In this document: positions 11,958 through 23,665 of the stretch, piece after piece
Layout of the letters: every line of letters starts with the position of its first letter
How positions within the stretch are numbered: position 1 is the first letter of the stretch
Assembly: GCA_037013495.1 (NCBI GenBank)
Contig: CM072808.1
Coordinates: 7,851,319-7,915,318, forward strand
Source of the DNA: Hippophae tibetana
Taxonomy: Eukaryota > Streptophyta > Magnoliopsida > Rosales > Elaeagnaceae
Direction: 5' to 3'
DNA: 64,000 bases
Position numbers and translations under genes: made by a program
Notes under the pieces: model-generated
Seen by the model: only the letters and a program-made list of their open reading frames with translations
Database searches by the model: none
Told to the model about the DNA's origin: nothing

Positions 11958-13576
11958 CAACCCCAACCAACTTATATCTAGTCCCTTAGCAAGAAAAACG
12001 ATAAAAACTAAAATAAAAACTAAAAATTAAACTTTCTAAATCACTTCTGTGGATTGACACGGTTACATTTAGCGTATGAAACAAGCATTTAAACCCCTGG
12101 TTTTCCTAGTAGACGAGTTTAAGTCTCATGAGGGTTTTCAGTAATGATACCCATAAACATTTACAAAAAATGAAAACAAATTAAAACAAATAAAATAAGA
12201 AGTTAACAAAAATTTATAATAAAGTAAAAAAAATACTAAAATGAAAAACAAAAATATATCATGCTTATAATCTCTTTTAAATTTCATAATTAAAATTTTA
12301 AGCATAGATTATTTCAACTTCCTAAACCTTCATGATTTATTAGAAAAATTAGTTGAAAATCATTTTCATATTTCATATAAAAAATGTATCAATTTAATTT
12401 CACCCAAACTAAGTATTAGAAATCCGAATTCGCTTCGAATCTATTCCTTACAAGTCAATACTCTCAAAAACAATGAATCCTATGGGTTTAAACACTCATA
12501 CTAATTTACATGCGAAAGAGTTGATGTATAGAAATTAACTAATATGTTTGCATATGTATAAAGATGAAAGGCTCAAAGTGTTATTTTAACATTGATCTCA
12601 TGAAAGGAATCAAATGTAAAGATTTATAAAATATTATAAATTACTTTCATGCATCCATGAAATTCATCAAATAAAAATATCAAGTAATATGTCTTTTAGA
12701 AAATGTAGGAAAATGCAGTGACTTCTTAGGAAATTACTTCCTATATTTTCTTTTGCATTAAACCATTTCTTGCAACTATTTAGGCTTTTTGGGTCATAGT
12801 ATATAGATTATACTGTTCATTTTTTTTTCTCTCTCTTTCTATTTATTTTTCTTTCTCTTATATTCTTCTTTTTTATAAGAGAATACATTTGTTTAGATAG
12901 TGGACTCATGTACAGATTGTACATTTTTTATATGGTAAGATGAATGGTTAATATTTGGCCTTTCTGATTGTATTTGTATAAGTAACCCTAGATATATCTT
13001 TTTTTAATAGAAGTCATGCATGAATGAAGAAAGACATAAACTATCAATTTCTACTTAAATCATTTAATCTAAGCAAATGAAAAATAAATATATAAGACTT
13101 CATTAAGATGTAAAAATCCAAACATTCAATACTAAATCCTATAGAGACCATCTAATAATTTAAATAAATAAGAAATGTGTTTAGAGTAGAAAAAATATAT
13201 TTCACTCAGAATAAAGAAAATTAGGCTTAAATTATATCTCACAAGAGATCCACTATTTGATTCCTAAACACCGATTTTGGGTTTAATATAATTTTCACAT
13301 CTTATCAAGAAATACTTGTCATGAAAAAAACTAACTAATTAGCATATACTCCATGATATGTTTTCAAAAATTAATTTAACAATGCAAAAGACTTAACTAT
13401 TTACTTAAATTTGATTTAAAGAAATGATAAATTTTTGTAAGAAAATTTTTAAAAACTAATTCTAGAATTCTAAAAATTAATAAACCACATAAATAAAATC
13501 AAACACAATAAAAAAAATGAAAATGTGAACATAAAAACTTTAAAATTGTTCAAATATTTGAAATTAAGCATGATAA

Positions 13577-13905
13577 ATTTTCAACACCCCTAACCTAGAA
13601 CTTATATTGTCCTCAATGTAACAATTGTAAATTAAAGATAAAGAAAAAAGAGAAGAAAAGTTACATATTTCCTGAGAATGTGTAAGTAGTGATGGAGAAA
13701 TGTAGGTGCATCCATCATGTTCATCATTAAAATTCACACAGACATATCGTTGTAAACTTCTAATATCTCAACAAATATTTTTAGTTTTAACAATTATAAA
13801 GTTATTCACATGCAATTGAACTAAAATAAAATAATAAATAAATAAATAAAAGAAAATTACCAAAAATGATGGGTTGCCTCTCATTTAGCGCTTAGTTTAA
13901 AGTTT
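13577..13905 (-). other. Athila/Tat-type post-pol untranslated module in the LARD interior
   Basis: On the minus strand, GAGAGGCAACCCA (about 13870-13885) precedes GAGGACAATATAAG and TTAGGGGTGTT (about 13577-13606). The same two blocks in the same order occur downstream of pol in the element at 45300-55350 (about 50195 and 50390-50425). These blocks are familiar from plant Athila-type elements. Here they are present although all coding sequence is gone. Confidence 0.6.
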
Positions 13906-14656
13906 TAAAAGACGTAACTTAGGGAATTTCATTTTAAGTAAACTTAATGTCCCCACAGAGCCAATCAAACCTATAGGTAGGAAAAGGTTATATTCCTATA
14001 CTTTTTAAGTCATGGATTTTCAAATTTTCTTTACTTAAAACTAGGGACATGATTATCAATGTTAGATAACCCATTTCTAGGTGCAAGTTAAATAATTTAG
14101 GCATCAAAACACAATTGTACCTAGATCTAATAATGCAACTACCTCATTTTATCACAGATTATGATTAAAAACTTTGAAATTTTAGAGATAGCTTCAGAAT
14201 TTTTATTTTATTTTATTTATTTATTATAATTTTAAAGTTAAATAACATAATCAGTATTAACTAATAGTGTTCTAAGGAAAGAATGGTGGGACAAAGTTAA
14301 GAAATTTATTAAGTGAAAATCTAAGTTAATTGAGTTAATAAATTAGGTTAAGTAAAAATCTAAATTAATTAAGTTAATAAATTAAGTTTTTTTACATTAA
14401 AATTAAAATTAAGTGTGATAATTAAAAATTCATTAATTATTTTTTTTCTAATTTTTTTAAAATAAATTAAAAATTAAAAGAAAAAAGTTTTTTTCTAAAT
14501 TATTTAAAATATTTAAATTTAAAAAAAATTATTTTTTTTAATTTTTTTAAACTCAAAATAAAAAAATTCACAATTATTTATAGCACAAAAAGTTTTCAAA
14601 ATTTTGATAAATAATTTAAAAACGTTATTCCTTCTCTAACAACGACACCAAAAACT

Positions 14657-15297
14657 TGATGAGCATAAGACTAGCATAATAATACCAATCTTGCGGATAC
14701 TTTAGTTTTATAATTTGCAAAACTCTTGCAATTGTACAAATTCTTTTATAGAAAATGATAAGTATACTCCTAAGGTCAATCTAAGGAAGAAATATATGTA
14801 GTTTTTAATTTATTATTCAAAATCTTAAACATCGTGTTAACATATTTTGTTTTATTTGTTTAATAATCTAAAAACATAAAAAAATAAACATAAATATTAA
14901 TTCAATAAACAATCATGCAATTTTTTATCATTCATAATAGTGGATTATTTAAGAATATAATAATTAAGTTAATTATGTTTGCTCATATTATTTAGGTTAT
15001 TAAATATATAAATTGATATTTATTAATTCTCTTTCTTTTATATGAATACCATCTTTAGTGGAGTGATATATTATTTGTTAATTAAACAAATCAATTAACA
15101 CCTATGGGTGGGGTCAATAACTAATTTGGTTAGTTAAATTAATTCCTTTTTTCTAAGAGATTGAAAATGAACCATTTAAATGTCACATTTGGTCAGGTTA
15201 GACATTTTAAACTTTATGCAAGGTCTCCAAATTAAATCTAAGAATTTAATTATCTGAGTACTAACTTTTCAATTTTAAAACCATGATTGAAAATAGA
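14657..15297 (-). repeat. truncated 5' LTR of the LARD-like element (L1 copy B)
   Basis: The first ~640 bp match copy A from TGATGAGC onward, then similarity stops at about 15297, where Tat integrase sequence begins. The LTR is joined at 14656 to the primer-binding site, which fixes the element's orientation. About 1.2 kb of this LTR is missing, probably by deletion, so no target duplication can be read. Confidence 0.75.
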
Positions 15298-15299
15298 AA

Positions 15300-15770
15300 A
15301 TTATGAACTTCTATATAAATCGGATCACCTCTTCCTTCTGTATTCTACCCAGAGGTTCTGCTTTGATCCATTTTGAGAAGTAATCAGTAGCCACAAGTAG
15401 AAACTTCTTTTGGCCTTTTTCTATGGGTAGCAGTCCTACTATGTCAAGACCCTATTTGTAGAAGTGCCAAGGACTCACCACCCATTTCATGACATTTGGG
15501 GGAGTGTGTGATAAAGGGGAAAACCTTTGGCATTTATTGCATGTATGGGAATATTTTGTGCAATCTGTCATATAGTGGGCCAATAATATCCTTGTCTCAT
15601 AATCAATTGTGATAATCTCTTCCCTTAAGAATGTGAACCGTATCTCCCTCATATGCTTCATACATCAACCTTTCAGACCCCTTATTGGCTACGCATAAAG
15701 TCCTGAACCAAGTGAGGTTTTCCTGTACAGTCTCCCTACTTTTATCATGTACTGTCTTGCCTTGGCTCTG
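15300..15770 (-). pseudogene. Tat integrase remnant
   Basis: The minus strand encodes GLDIVGLLP and VATDYFSKW (about 15345-15450), the start of the retroviral integrase core with its first catalytic aspartate context. Upstream, at 15452-15661, is the zinc-binding part with the NKCQRFS segment. The rest of the catalytic core and the C-terminal part are missing, because the LARD-like element sits directly at 15297. In-frame stops and lost sequence make it inactive. Confidence 0.75.
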
Positions 15771-15925
15771 ATTTTTTTTGCAGACTTGTTATCTCCTAGT
15801 AGCTCCCCATTTCCAAGAAGTTATGGATTGGAGTGAAACATGGGATAGTGGGAGCATCCACACACCCAACCCTTCTTTCGACCTTTTCCCAATGATGCCT
15901 CTGACAGGATTATTACCATCACCTC

Positions 15926-16800
15926 TCAATTATTCTTGGTCTTTTGCACTAATGCCAAAGTGGCTAAAGCATTGGCATGATAATTTTCATTTTGAGCTAT
16001 TTGTTTGATCTCAAACTTGGATAATTTGGAGAAATCCTTATTTAATCTATCTAAGTATCCCTTCATCTTGCCATCTCTAGCGTCAAATGTCCCAAAAAAA
16101 TGGTTGACTATTAGCCTAGAATCGCTGTGTAGAGTGACTCCATCTTCTCCTAGTTTCTTTGTAGTCATAGCCCCAAATATAGCTGCCTCTATTATGAAAC
16201 ATTATTAGTTGCTTGAAATTCAAGTCTTACTGTGTACTCAAAACAGTTATTGGTGTGGTCAACTATGACTACCCTTAGTCCTGCACCATTGAAGTTGTGT
16301 GACTGATCAACAAACACCTTCCCAATTGGGGTCTCTTTTTGAGCCATCTCATACACTTTTTTTTGTTCCTTGTTAATGAATTCTGGCCTCTCACTGAACT
16401 CAGCCATAAACTCGGCCAACGCTTGCCCTTTCATGGTTGTTCTAGCCATGTATTTAATATCGTATTCTCTCAACTCTATGGAAATATATGCAAGCCTTCT
16501 TTATACATCCAGTCTCATCAGGACACTTTTGAATGGGTGAGAAGTGAGCACTACACTCGTGTGTGAGCCAAAGTAATGCCTAAGCTTTTGTGCACTAACT
16601 TTGAGAGTGAATGCTAATTTTTCAATTGTTGGATACCTACTTTGGGCATCTGTTAGGACCTAGCTGACATAGTAGACATGGTGCTAAATCTTATCTCTTT
16701 TGATCAAGAGTATGGCATTGCATGTACGGGAGGTTTCAACCATATACAAGTACAAAACCTCACTTGGGCGAGGGCTAACTAAGATAGGGGTTGCTTAGAT
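15926..16800 (-). pseudogene. Tat RNase H remnant
   Basis: Minus-strand frames at 15926-16168 and 16192-16473 carry KVFVDQSHNFNGAG, LHSDSRLIVN and NYHANALATLA. These correspond to the first Asp, the (S/T)DS region and the C-terminal part of an RNase H fold. The FVDxS...GAG form resembles the additional RNase H known from Tat-lineage elements. Further stop-ridden connection sequence follows to about 16800. The frame is broken between the two halves. Confidence 0.7.
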
Positions 16801-19400
16801 ACTTCTTGATTTCTTCAACGGCTTTATCACAGCTCTCGTCCCAAAAGAATGATATGCCTTTTCTTAGCATTTTGAAGAAGGGCATACATTTATCGGTGCA
16901 CTTAGAGATGAACCTATTCAATGATATTATCCTACCATTTAGCTATTGGATTCCTTTAAGACTGTAAGATGGAGAGGACCTATATTTTATCTGGGTTGAT
17001 CTCAATCCCTCAGGAGGAAACGAGGTACCCTAGGTATTTTCCTAGTGCAACACCAAATACACACTTCTTTAGGTTAAGCCTTGATGAGCAAAACCGGCAT
17101 CGCCGATCCTGCCAATATTTTGGTTTTATATTTATAAAACTCTCGCGAGTGCACGAATCATTTCGTAGAAAATGATAAGTATATTCCCAAGGTCGATTTA
17201 AGGAAGGAATATGTGTGATTTTTAATTTATTATTCAAACTTTTAAAAACGAAATTAAATTTTAAACATCTTGTCACAATATTTTGGGTTTTTGGTATTTC
17301 TAATCTAATAACATAAAAATAAACATAGATATGGATTCAATAAACATTTATGCAAATTTTATTATTTATAATAACTAAGTTAATTATGCTTGCTCATATT
17401 ATTTAAGTTATTAAAGATATAAATTGATATTTATTGATTTTCTCTTTTTTATATGAATACCACTTTTGGTGGGGTTAGATATTCTTTGTTAACTAAACAA
17501 ATCAATTAACACCTATGAGTGGGGTCGATAACTAATTTGGTTAATTAAATTAATTTCTTTTTCTAAGAGATTGAAAATGAACCATTTAAATGCCATCTTT
17601 GGTGGGATTAGACAGTTTAAAATTTATTCAAGGTGTCCAAATTAAACCTAAGAATTTAATTATCCGAGTACTAACTTTCAAGTTTTAAAACTATTACTGA
17701 AAACATGTTGTCCATACATTTTCAGATAATAATTCTTATAAAAATTTTTGAAATAGAGCTTCACTCTAACTACCGGGCGATTGTACTAACATATAAAAAA
17801 TCACTACTCTAAATTAAACCGGATAACTAAACCTTAAAATCTAATTTTCAGATTTAAGTTTTTAATGAAAAATAATATATTTCTCTCTAACATTCCTAAT
17901 ATAAAATCTTGAATAAAAACAAAATTAATTCATTTTAGAGATTTTTACCTATTTAATATTTCGCAAGCATAACAACATTATTATTATATCATGTTTACAA
18001 ACAACCAGCAAAGTTAAATTTAATCACAGATAAATTAAATATAACATATAAGAATAAAGCATAAAAAATAACTATTAAAAAAATAAAATCCTTATAGTAT
18101 TTTGACGTTATTCATGTTGTTGGAAAACCTCCAAATGGAATTTGCACTCCCATTTATTGAATCAAAAAAACAAATAAATTACAAAAACATAATTAGTTCT
18201 TCTCAAAAAGAGAAGAACTCTAAAACTAAGAAAAGCTAAAAACTAAGAAATAGAGAGAAATAAAGTGAAGAGAAGATGTGTTTTGGTGTGATTTAAAGTG
18301 AAGAGAATAAAGGTATTTATAGGTGAGGAGAGGAAGAAAAAGTGGGTGAAAAAATGATTAAAAATGCTAGCATAGGGCACGGCGGCGTGCGCGGATTGGG
18401 GCAGATGGGTGCAACAGCGTGCGTGGACTGAGTGATGTGACGTGCACTAACCGGGCGCTGATGGGCGTGCATGCGTGCGTTGGCCGGCGCTACTGGGTGG
18501 CTACGTGCGCAATTTCCTCCTTTTTGACATTTTTGACCCATTTTGTCCAATTTTGTCCAATTTTTTGCATATTTGTTGACCTTTTCTCATTTAATTTATG
18601 AATATATTTGCGATGTATTGCCTCCGATATTTTTCTTTGAGTCTTTAAGTTACTTTTTTAAGCGAAAATATCTGAAAAAAAATAAAAATACTCGTTATTC
18701 CGAATAGACAGATTTATATAAATATATGATAAAATCATATAAATATATATATTTTAATCAATTAACGTGCATAAAATCATGATAATTTTAGTACTTTTTG
18801 AGCACTCATCAAACCTCATGATATATCTTCGAATTTTTGAGAATATCTCCTCTTGGTCCTTGATATGGTTCAAAAGTTGAGCTAATTTCACCACCATATC
18901 ATCTACATATGCCTCTAGATTCCTTCCAAGTTGCTTCTCAAATATCTTGTTAACTATACATTGATATGTGGCGCCCATGTTATTTTAATCCAAATGGCAT
19001 CCTCTTATAATAGAATGTTCCCTCTTCCATGATGAAATACATTTTCTCCTCGTCTTGGGGGTGTATTTTGATCTGGTGGTACCCATAGTATACATCTACT
19101 AGCTAATCAATACTTAGGAGAGGGAAGCAATCCTTGGGACATGCCTTGTTTAAATCTGTGAAGGTATCACACATGCAAGAAGACCCAAGGATTTCTTAAC
19201 CAGGACCACATTTGATAGCCATGAAGGGTAGTTGACTTCTCTTATGACCCTAACTTTTTTAAGGTCAGCTAGATGGTGCTTGATTATCTCATTCTTTTCT
19301 CTTGAGAATTTTCTTTTTCGTTGTTGAATGGGTCTAACCTCTAGATTGACATTTAATCGGTGCATCATGACTTCCAGATCAATCCCAGGCATATCAATTG
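16800..19400 (-). pseudogene. Tat reverse transcriptase remnant, split by a solo LTR
   Basis: The N-terminal part (19150-19392) has MPGIDLEVMMHRLN and SWLSNVVLVKK. The palm segment at 18754-18978 has the catalytic YVDDMVVK (YVDD at 18898-18909). After the solo LTR at 17082-18811, the domain resumes with LKKCVFGVALGKYLGYLVS (17010-17081). The two sides meet inside the segment that in gypsy elements reads 'MRLN..KC.FGV', which fixes the insertion point. Frameshifts and stops between the pieces show decay independent of the insertion. Confidence 0.8.
17082..18811 (-). mobile_element. L1-family solo LTR (copy C) inside the RT
   Basis: 1730 bp, with TGATGAGC and CTCATCA ends. It is flanked by AGCCT (17077-17081) and AACCT (18812-18816), a 5-bp duplication with one difference. 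No primer-binding site, interior or second LTR is present, so it is a solo LTR formed by LTR-LTR recombination. A minus-strand TATA box (TATTTATAG in plus reading, 18314-18322) and a GC-rich U3 block (18375-18500) correspond to those in copy D. Confidence 0.85.
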
Positions 19401-19599
19401 GGGTCTATGCAAAGACATCATTGTTAGATCTGAGGAATTGTGAAAGTTGTACTTCCAGCTCTATCGTCAAGTCCCTTTCCCCCAAATTTAAGGGGTGGTT
19501 CTCACCTTTAATTTCCATTGAAATGTCTCTTACACTATTTAGGTTGATTGACCTCATCAAGCCTTTTCTTTTTAGTCTTTGTTTAGGGAGACCTCTTGG

Positions 19600-19860
19600 T
19601 AATTTCTACTTGGGGGTAATTTCTTTCATAGTAGCATTATAGCAGCTTATGGCCTTCTTCTGGTCTCTCATAATCTCCTCTAGGCCCTCATTAGTGGGAA
19701 ATTCGATTACCTGATGGAGGGTGGATGAAACTGTTCTCATTTTATGTATCCAAGGCCTTCCCAAGATGGCGTTGTAATGAGTTAGGGCATCAATGATTAC
19801 GAAATTGGTCATTATTATCACTTTTTTTTTCATAACAGGTAACACTACCGTTCTTTTGGC
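19600..19860 (-). pseudogene. Tat aspartic protease region remnant
   Basis: Minus strand 19606-19845 contains FVIIDALTHYNAILGRPW followed by DQKKAISCYN. This is the conserved C-terminal part of gypsy aspartic proteases and the following linker. The catalytic D(S/T)G lies further upstream in poorly preserved sequence and I could not place it with confidence. Confidence 0.75.
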
Positions 19861-20699
19861 ATAGGTAGTGCTATTGTTGAATCATATGAGATGGAGCTCT
19901 GTCTTGACAATGTCAAGGTCCTTTACTCTTAGATCACTAACGATGGTCAGAAAAAAGGAGATCAATGGAACTCTTTGTATCAATCATTATTCTACAGACA
20001 TCACAAGATCCAATCCTCAAAGTGATCATTAAGGGGTCCTCATGATGGGTCGAGGTCTCGTCCTTTTCACTGAAAATAATTTATGTAGTAGGCCTTCTTT
20101 TTTCTAAGGCGTATACATTGAGAGTGTTGCGTAATTCTCTAGAAAACCTATTACGTGAGTTATTTAAGACTCTGTTAACCTTAGACCTTCCGTGTATAGT
20201 GTGAATAATCTTGATATTGGTCTTCTTGTGGGGATCCCTCCTACTATTTTATTGGTTCGTTGCTTTTGGCATATCTTGCTTGTTTTGTTGATTTCTCTGA
20301 TCTCCACTCCCTATGATGAGGTTTTTCAGATATCCCATTTCTAACAATTCTTCTATCTCTTTTTTCAAGTGTCAGCAATCCCTCATTTCGTGGCCCATAT
20401 CATTATGGAAGGCACACCATTTGGATGTGTCCCTATGTAGGGATTTCATCTTTGGAGGCCACTTGATGTTGGGTTCTTCCTCCATCCTTAGTACTGCTTG
20501 AGCCAAGTTTACTCTAAAAAAAGGCCCCCTAAAAGGAGAGAGTGACCTCTTTCAGGTCCTTTATTTCTTGACCATGGTGAGGATTCTTTACTATCTGGTG
20601 AAAAGTGCTTGCTTTTGTTATTTTGTTATGCCCTATCTGGGCTCATCCTTCTCTTCTGCTTATTTATCATCCCCTCGTGGTTAACATGCTAGGTTTTTA

Positions 20700-21740
20700 C
20701 CTACCCAAGTTCTCTCTCCATATTGACAATTTTCCTTGGCTCGCCATAAGCTTCTTCCAAAGTACGAGGCACAATCTTGGTTAATTCCACAAACATATCA
20801 AAATTCTTCAAGAGAGAAGCCTATATGGCAATAGAGCTAGGATAATCAGAGATTTCCAATTTCTCCTCCTTGAATCATTTCATATATTCCTCAATGGATT
20901 CTCCTCCTTCTTAAATAATGAAGAAAAGTTGGTGTGATTCTTTTCTCAAGTGCTTGTTGTGGGCATAGTTTGTGATGAATAACTTGGAAAAGTGAGGAAA
21001 TAAGGTTATGGATTAGGGTGCCAAGTTGTTGAACCATTTTTGAGCATCTTCATAAAGGGTGGCCATAAAAAATTTGCACATCATAGAATCTTTCTTTCTT
21101 AGGGTTAGGCTTATAAGAGCCATGGATGTTTTGAAGTGCTACACGTGTGTTACTGGATCTTTTGTCCAAAAATAGTCAGGACATTTAGGAGCATTAAACT
21201 TGACTGGCGGTTCGTCGTTCTCTATCTCGTCGGAAAAAGGAGAGATACACACTTGTTCACAATCTCTGTCCACTTCATAAGGAGTTTTACCCTTCTCATT
21301 TTTCTTGTTTGTTGCCTTCAAAGCTTGGTCTTGCCCCTTATTGGCCTCTTCTAGCGCTTGAAATCGTTCCTCCCAACTTTTCCTATCCTAAATCCATTTT
21401 TCATCATTGGGTCTCGTCGAACTAGAATGGGGGTTTCTTTCATCTCCCTACTCTATCTAGTATGGCTCAGGCTAAGCTTGAACTGTTATGTTTCTATTAG
21501 CCAAGTCGATTGCTTGATCATCCACAGTCCTTCCCCCTGACTAGGACCGTAGTGTCCTATTCTTTCTTCTAGCTTCCTCAATTTCTTAGCTCTAGAAGCT
21601 GATGAGCCATCTTCTAATGGGGAAGGTTATCTCTCATTCTGATCTCCTCGAGGATTGGTGAGGCATCTCTCTAAGTCGCCCTAGTTTCTTTGTTAGCCAA
21701 CTTCGTATGCCTTCCAACGCGAGTCCCTACCATGTTTTAT
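20700..21740 (-). pseudogene. Tat gag remnant
   Basis: The minus strand shows MATLYEDAQKWFNNLAP (about 21000-21070), the W-containing core of plant retrotransposon gag, followed by FSKLFITNYAHNKH, in-frame stops and basic sequence. The segment at 21139-21321 (FNAPKCPDYFW) is charged linker sequence of the same polyprotein. Its upstream side reaches the leader after the primer-binding site. Confidence 0.7.
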
Positions 21741-21880
21741 GTGTAATAGATGTTTGAGAGTTTAGGGTGTAATTCTTAAACATAAAAGGTAAGATTTTCC
21801 AAGCTTTTCTCAACGTTTGGAGTCAATCCTAAAGAATACGGGGTCATAAATTTAAGCTCGATCTCCGAAACTGAGCCCTA

Positions 21881-22038
21881 CGGTGGGCACCAAAATGTTT
21901 GGGATTAATCTAATGAGTAAGAAGAATTTTGAAAGAAGTCAAGTTAATTGGTTGAATGTGTGTATTTCATAAAAGATTCATATTTTTATAAAATATTATA
22001 TATACATGTGTCGATCATATAATATATATATATATATA
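21881..22038 (-). repeat. Tat 5' LTR (truncated) and primer-binding site
   Basis: On the minus strand the LTR ends ...CCAAACA at 21896, followed by TTT and TGGTGCCCACCG (21881-21892). This is the usual leader and primer-binding site form (TGGCGCCCACCG) of Tat-type elements. The LTR matches 6196-6569 for about 140 bp and then stops at a (TA)n run (22022-22041), so about 230 bp are missing. Confidence 0.75.
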
Positions 22039-22041
22039 TGA

Positions 22042-22443
22042 CTTGTTATTGGGTTTTGTTCGTTTAGCGAGTTCTATGTATTTAGTGAGCTTCTTATTTT
22101 GTTTTTTTGAATTTCCCTTTACGGAGTCTATCACTTTCGTTGCTCGATTATTAGCTTAAAGGGTAAAGTTGTAGTATGGTTTAGCATCAAGTAACCTTTT
22201 GGCTTTGTCAACAGTTGGAACTACATTGATTTTGACTGCCATGTGAAGCAAATATCAATTTGATTTTTAATTGCATTTGTTTATGTTAACAGCCGGAGTA
22301 AATAGTACACTATTTAACCACCGCACCTTAAGTGTTGATGTTGCTGTGTTGGGAACATGATATTAACGAATTTGTGATTATTACTTTATTGATAGCCCCT
22401 GGCCCCATGTTTCTATAAAAGTTTTGCATTTATGGGTCACAAT
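22042..22443. other. unassigned low-copy-looking sequence
   Basis: Base composition is more even than in the surroundings and there are no tandem repeats or element ends. No frame longer than a few dozen codons was seen. It may be the ancestral locus into which the hAT MITE inserted, because the duplication at 22436-22443 belongs to it. Confidence 0.3.
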
Positions 22444-22807
22444 TAGGGGTGTCCATAAATCGGTCCAGACCGGACCAAACCGTAAAATTGGATTGGACCG
22501 GACCAAACCGAACGGTTTTACTAATCAAACGGTCCGGTCTGGTTTGTACTAATTTTAAACCGTTCGAACCGAACCGGACCGGTTTAATAATATATTAAAA
22601 ATTTCACATTATTCTTCATTAAATTATAAAAAAATCGGGCCAAATCGGACCGAACCGTTTTATAAATCAAATAGTCTGGTCTGGTTTTTATTTCTTAAAA
22701 CTGGTTCAAACGGTCCAGTCCGATTTGGTCCAAGTAATATGAACGGTCCAGTTTGATTAAATTGTTTTTAGAAAAAACCGGACCGAACCAAACCATAGAC
22801 ACCCCTA
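22444..22807. mobile_element. hAT-type MITE with 8-bp target duplication
   Basis: 364 bp. The inverted ends are TAGGGGTGTCC and, inward from the right, TAGGGGTGTCT. It is flanked by an exact 8-bp direct repeat GTCACAAT (22436-22443 and 22808-22815), the duplication length of the hAT superfamily. The interior is built of alternating GGTCCGGT/ACCGGACC-like motifs that pair with each other, so the whole element can fold. No coding capacity. Confidence 0.9.
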
Positions 22808-22889
22808 GTCACAATGGGAATGGGTTGTGATGAAGATATTACACATAGGATTCATCGTCTTGTCTACACTTTCTTATTTGATGGGATGC

Positions 22890-23665
22890 TGAGTTGAAGG
22901 TATTCCAAACCCTTTATTTTATTTTATATAAAAAATTATATTAAATTTTTATTTATTTTTAACTAACAACATCACCTAATATATTAAAAAGTATATTTTT
23001 TTATAAAAAAAATATTTCTTTTTATTTATTTTATTAATTATTATATTCAATTAATTAAATAAATATATATTATTATTAATTAATTAATAATAATTAATTA
23101 AAAAATATGAAATAAAATATTATATTTATTAAATAAATTAAAATTTATATTTAATTAAAAAATAAAATTAAAGGTACATAAATACATATTAATTCAATGA
23201 ATTATTATAATTATTTAATAAATATTCAATTAATACATTTGGAAGTACAATGTGAGCTTCTTTATCCTTCATTTGTTTATATCTAGAAATAAATACTTAA
23301 AATGAGGATTTTTGTATTATATATTTAACTTTAATTTATTATATGTAATAAAAAATTTAACATTATTTTTAGAATTTTTTTAAATTGTTGTTTTAATTTA
23401 TATTGTATTTTTACCTTTATGTTATATTAGTATTTTTTTTTTAGTTATTTTATATCATATACTTAATTTTAATTTTTTTATGTAGTAAAAAAATTAATAA
23501 TATTTTTAGAATTAAAAAAACACAACATAAACAATATTTGATGCGATGAATAGTATCACATCAAATTTAGTACGATAGTGTTAATCGCATCAAATTTGAT
23601 AGAGGTACTATACTAAATTTTACATCAAATTTGAAGTTATAGAATTGGGTTGGAGATGATACTAT
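22890..23665. mobile_element. possible AT-rich MITE
   Basis: The left edge (GTATTCCAAACCC) and the right edge (GGGTTGGAGATGATAC) form short imperfect inverted ends. The interior is extremely AT-rich, and the right part carries repeated CATCAAATTT motifs (23535-23630). The GGGTTGGAGATG form recalls common plant MITE ends, but no target duplication could be confirmed. Confidence 0.35.

Larger units (their letters stand above)
10110..15297 (-). mobile_element. L1-family non-autonomous LTR element (LARD-like), inserted in the Tat element
   Basis: The minus-strand order is 5' LTR (14657-15297, truncated), primer-binding site TGGTGTCGTTGTT (14638-14650), about 2.7 kb of interior without any coding signal, a purine-rich GGTTGGGGTTG tract next to 11957, and the 3' LTR (10110-11957). 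The interior keeps the post-pol untranslated blocks of Athila-like elements (13577-13905) but no gag or pol, which is the layout of a large retrotransposon derivative. It must have used enzymes from another element. It separates the antisense gene of the Tat host (left) from its integrase (right). Confidence 0.75.
6196..22038 (-). mobile_element. Tat-type Ty3/gypsy LTR retrotransposon, decayed and interrupted twice
   Basis: Read on the minus strand, the order is a truncated 5' LTR (21896-22038), primer-binding site (21881-21892), gag, protease, RT, RNase H and integrase remnants (down to about 15300), then an opposite-strand gene (6971-9960), polypurine tract (6570-6583) and 3' LTR (6196-6569). 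An opposite-strand gene between pol and the 3' LTR is known from Tat-lineage elements such as Grande. All frames carry stops. Two L1-family insertions (10110-15297 and 17082-18811) split it. Without them the element would be about 8.9 kb. No target duplication can be read because the 5' LTR is truncated at a (TA)n run. Confidence 0.8.

Noticed and set aside
15778-16566. Plus-strand frames opposite the Tat RNase H
   Set aside because: The minus strand carries recognisable RNase H motifs; the plus-strand frames are mirror readings without known motifs.
19328-19642. Plus-strand frame of 104 codons
   Set aside because: It lies opposite the RT start of the Tat element and shows no family features of its own.
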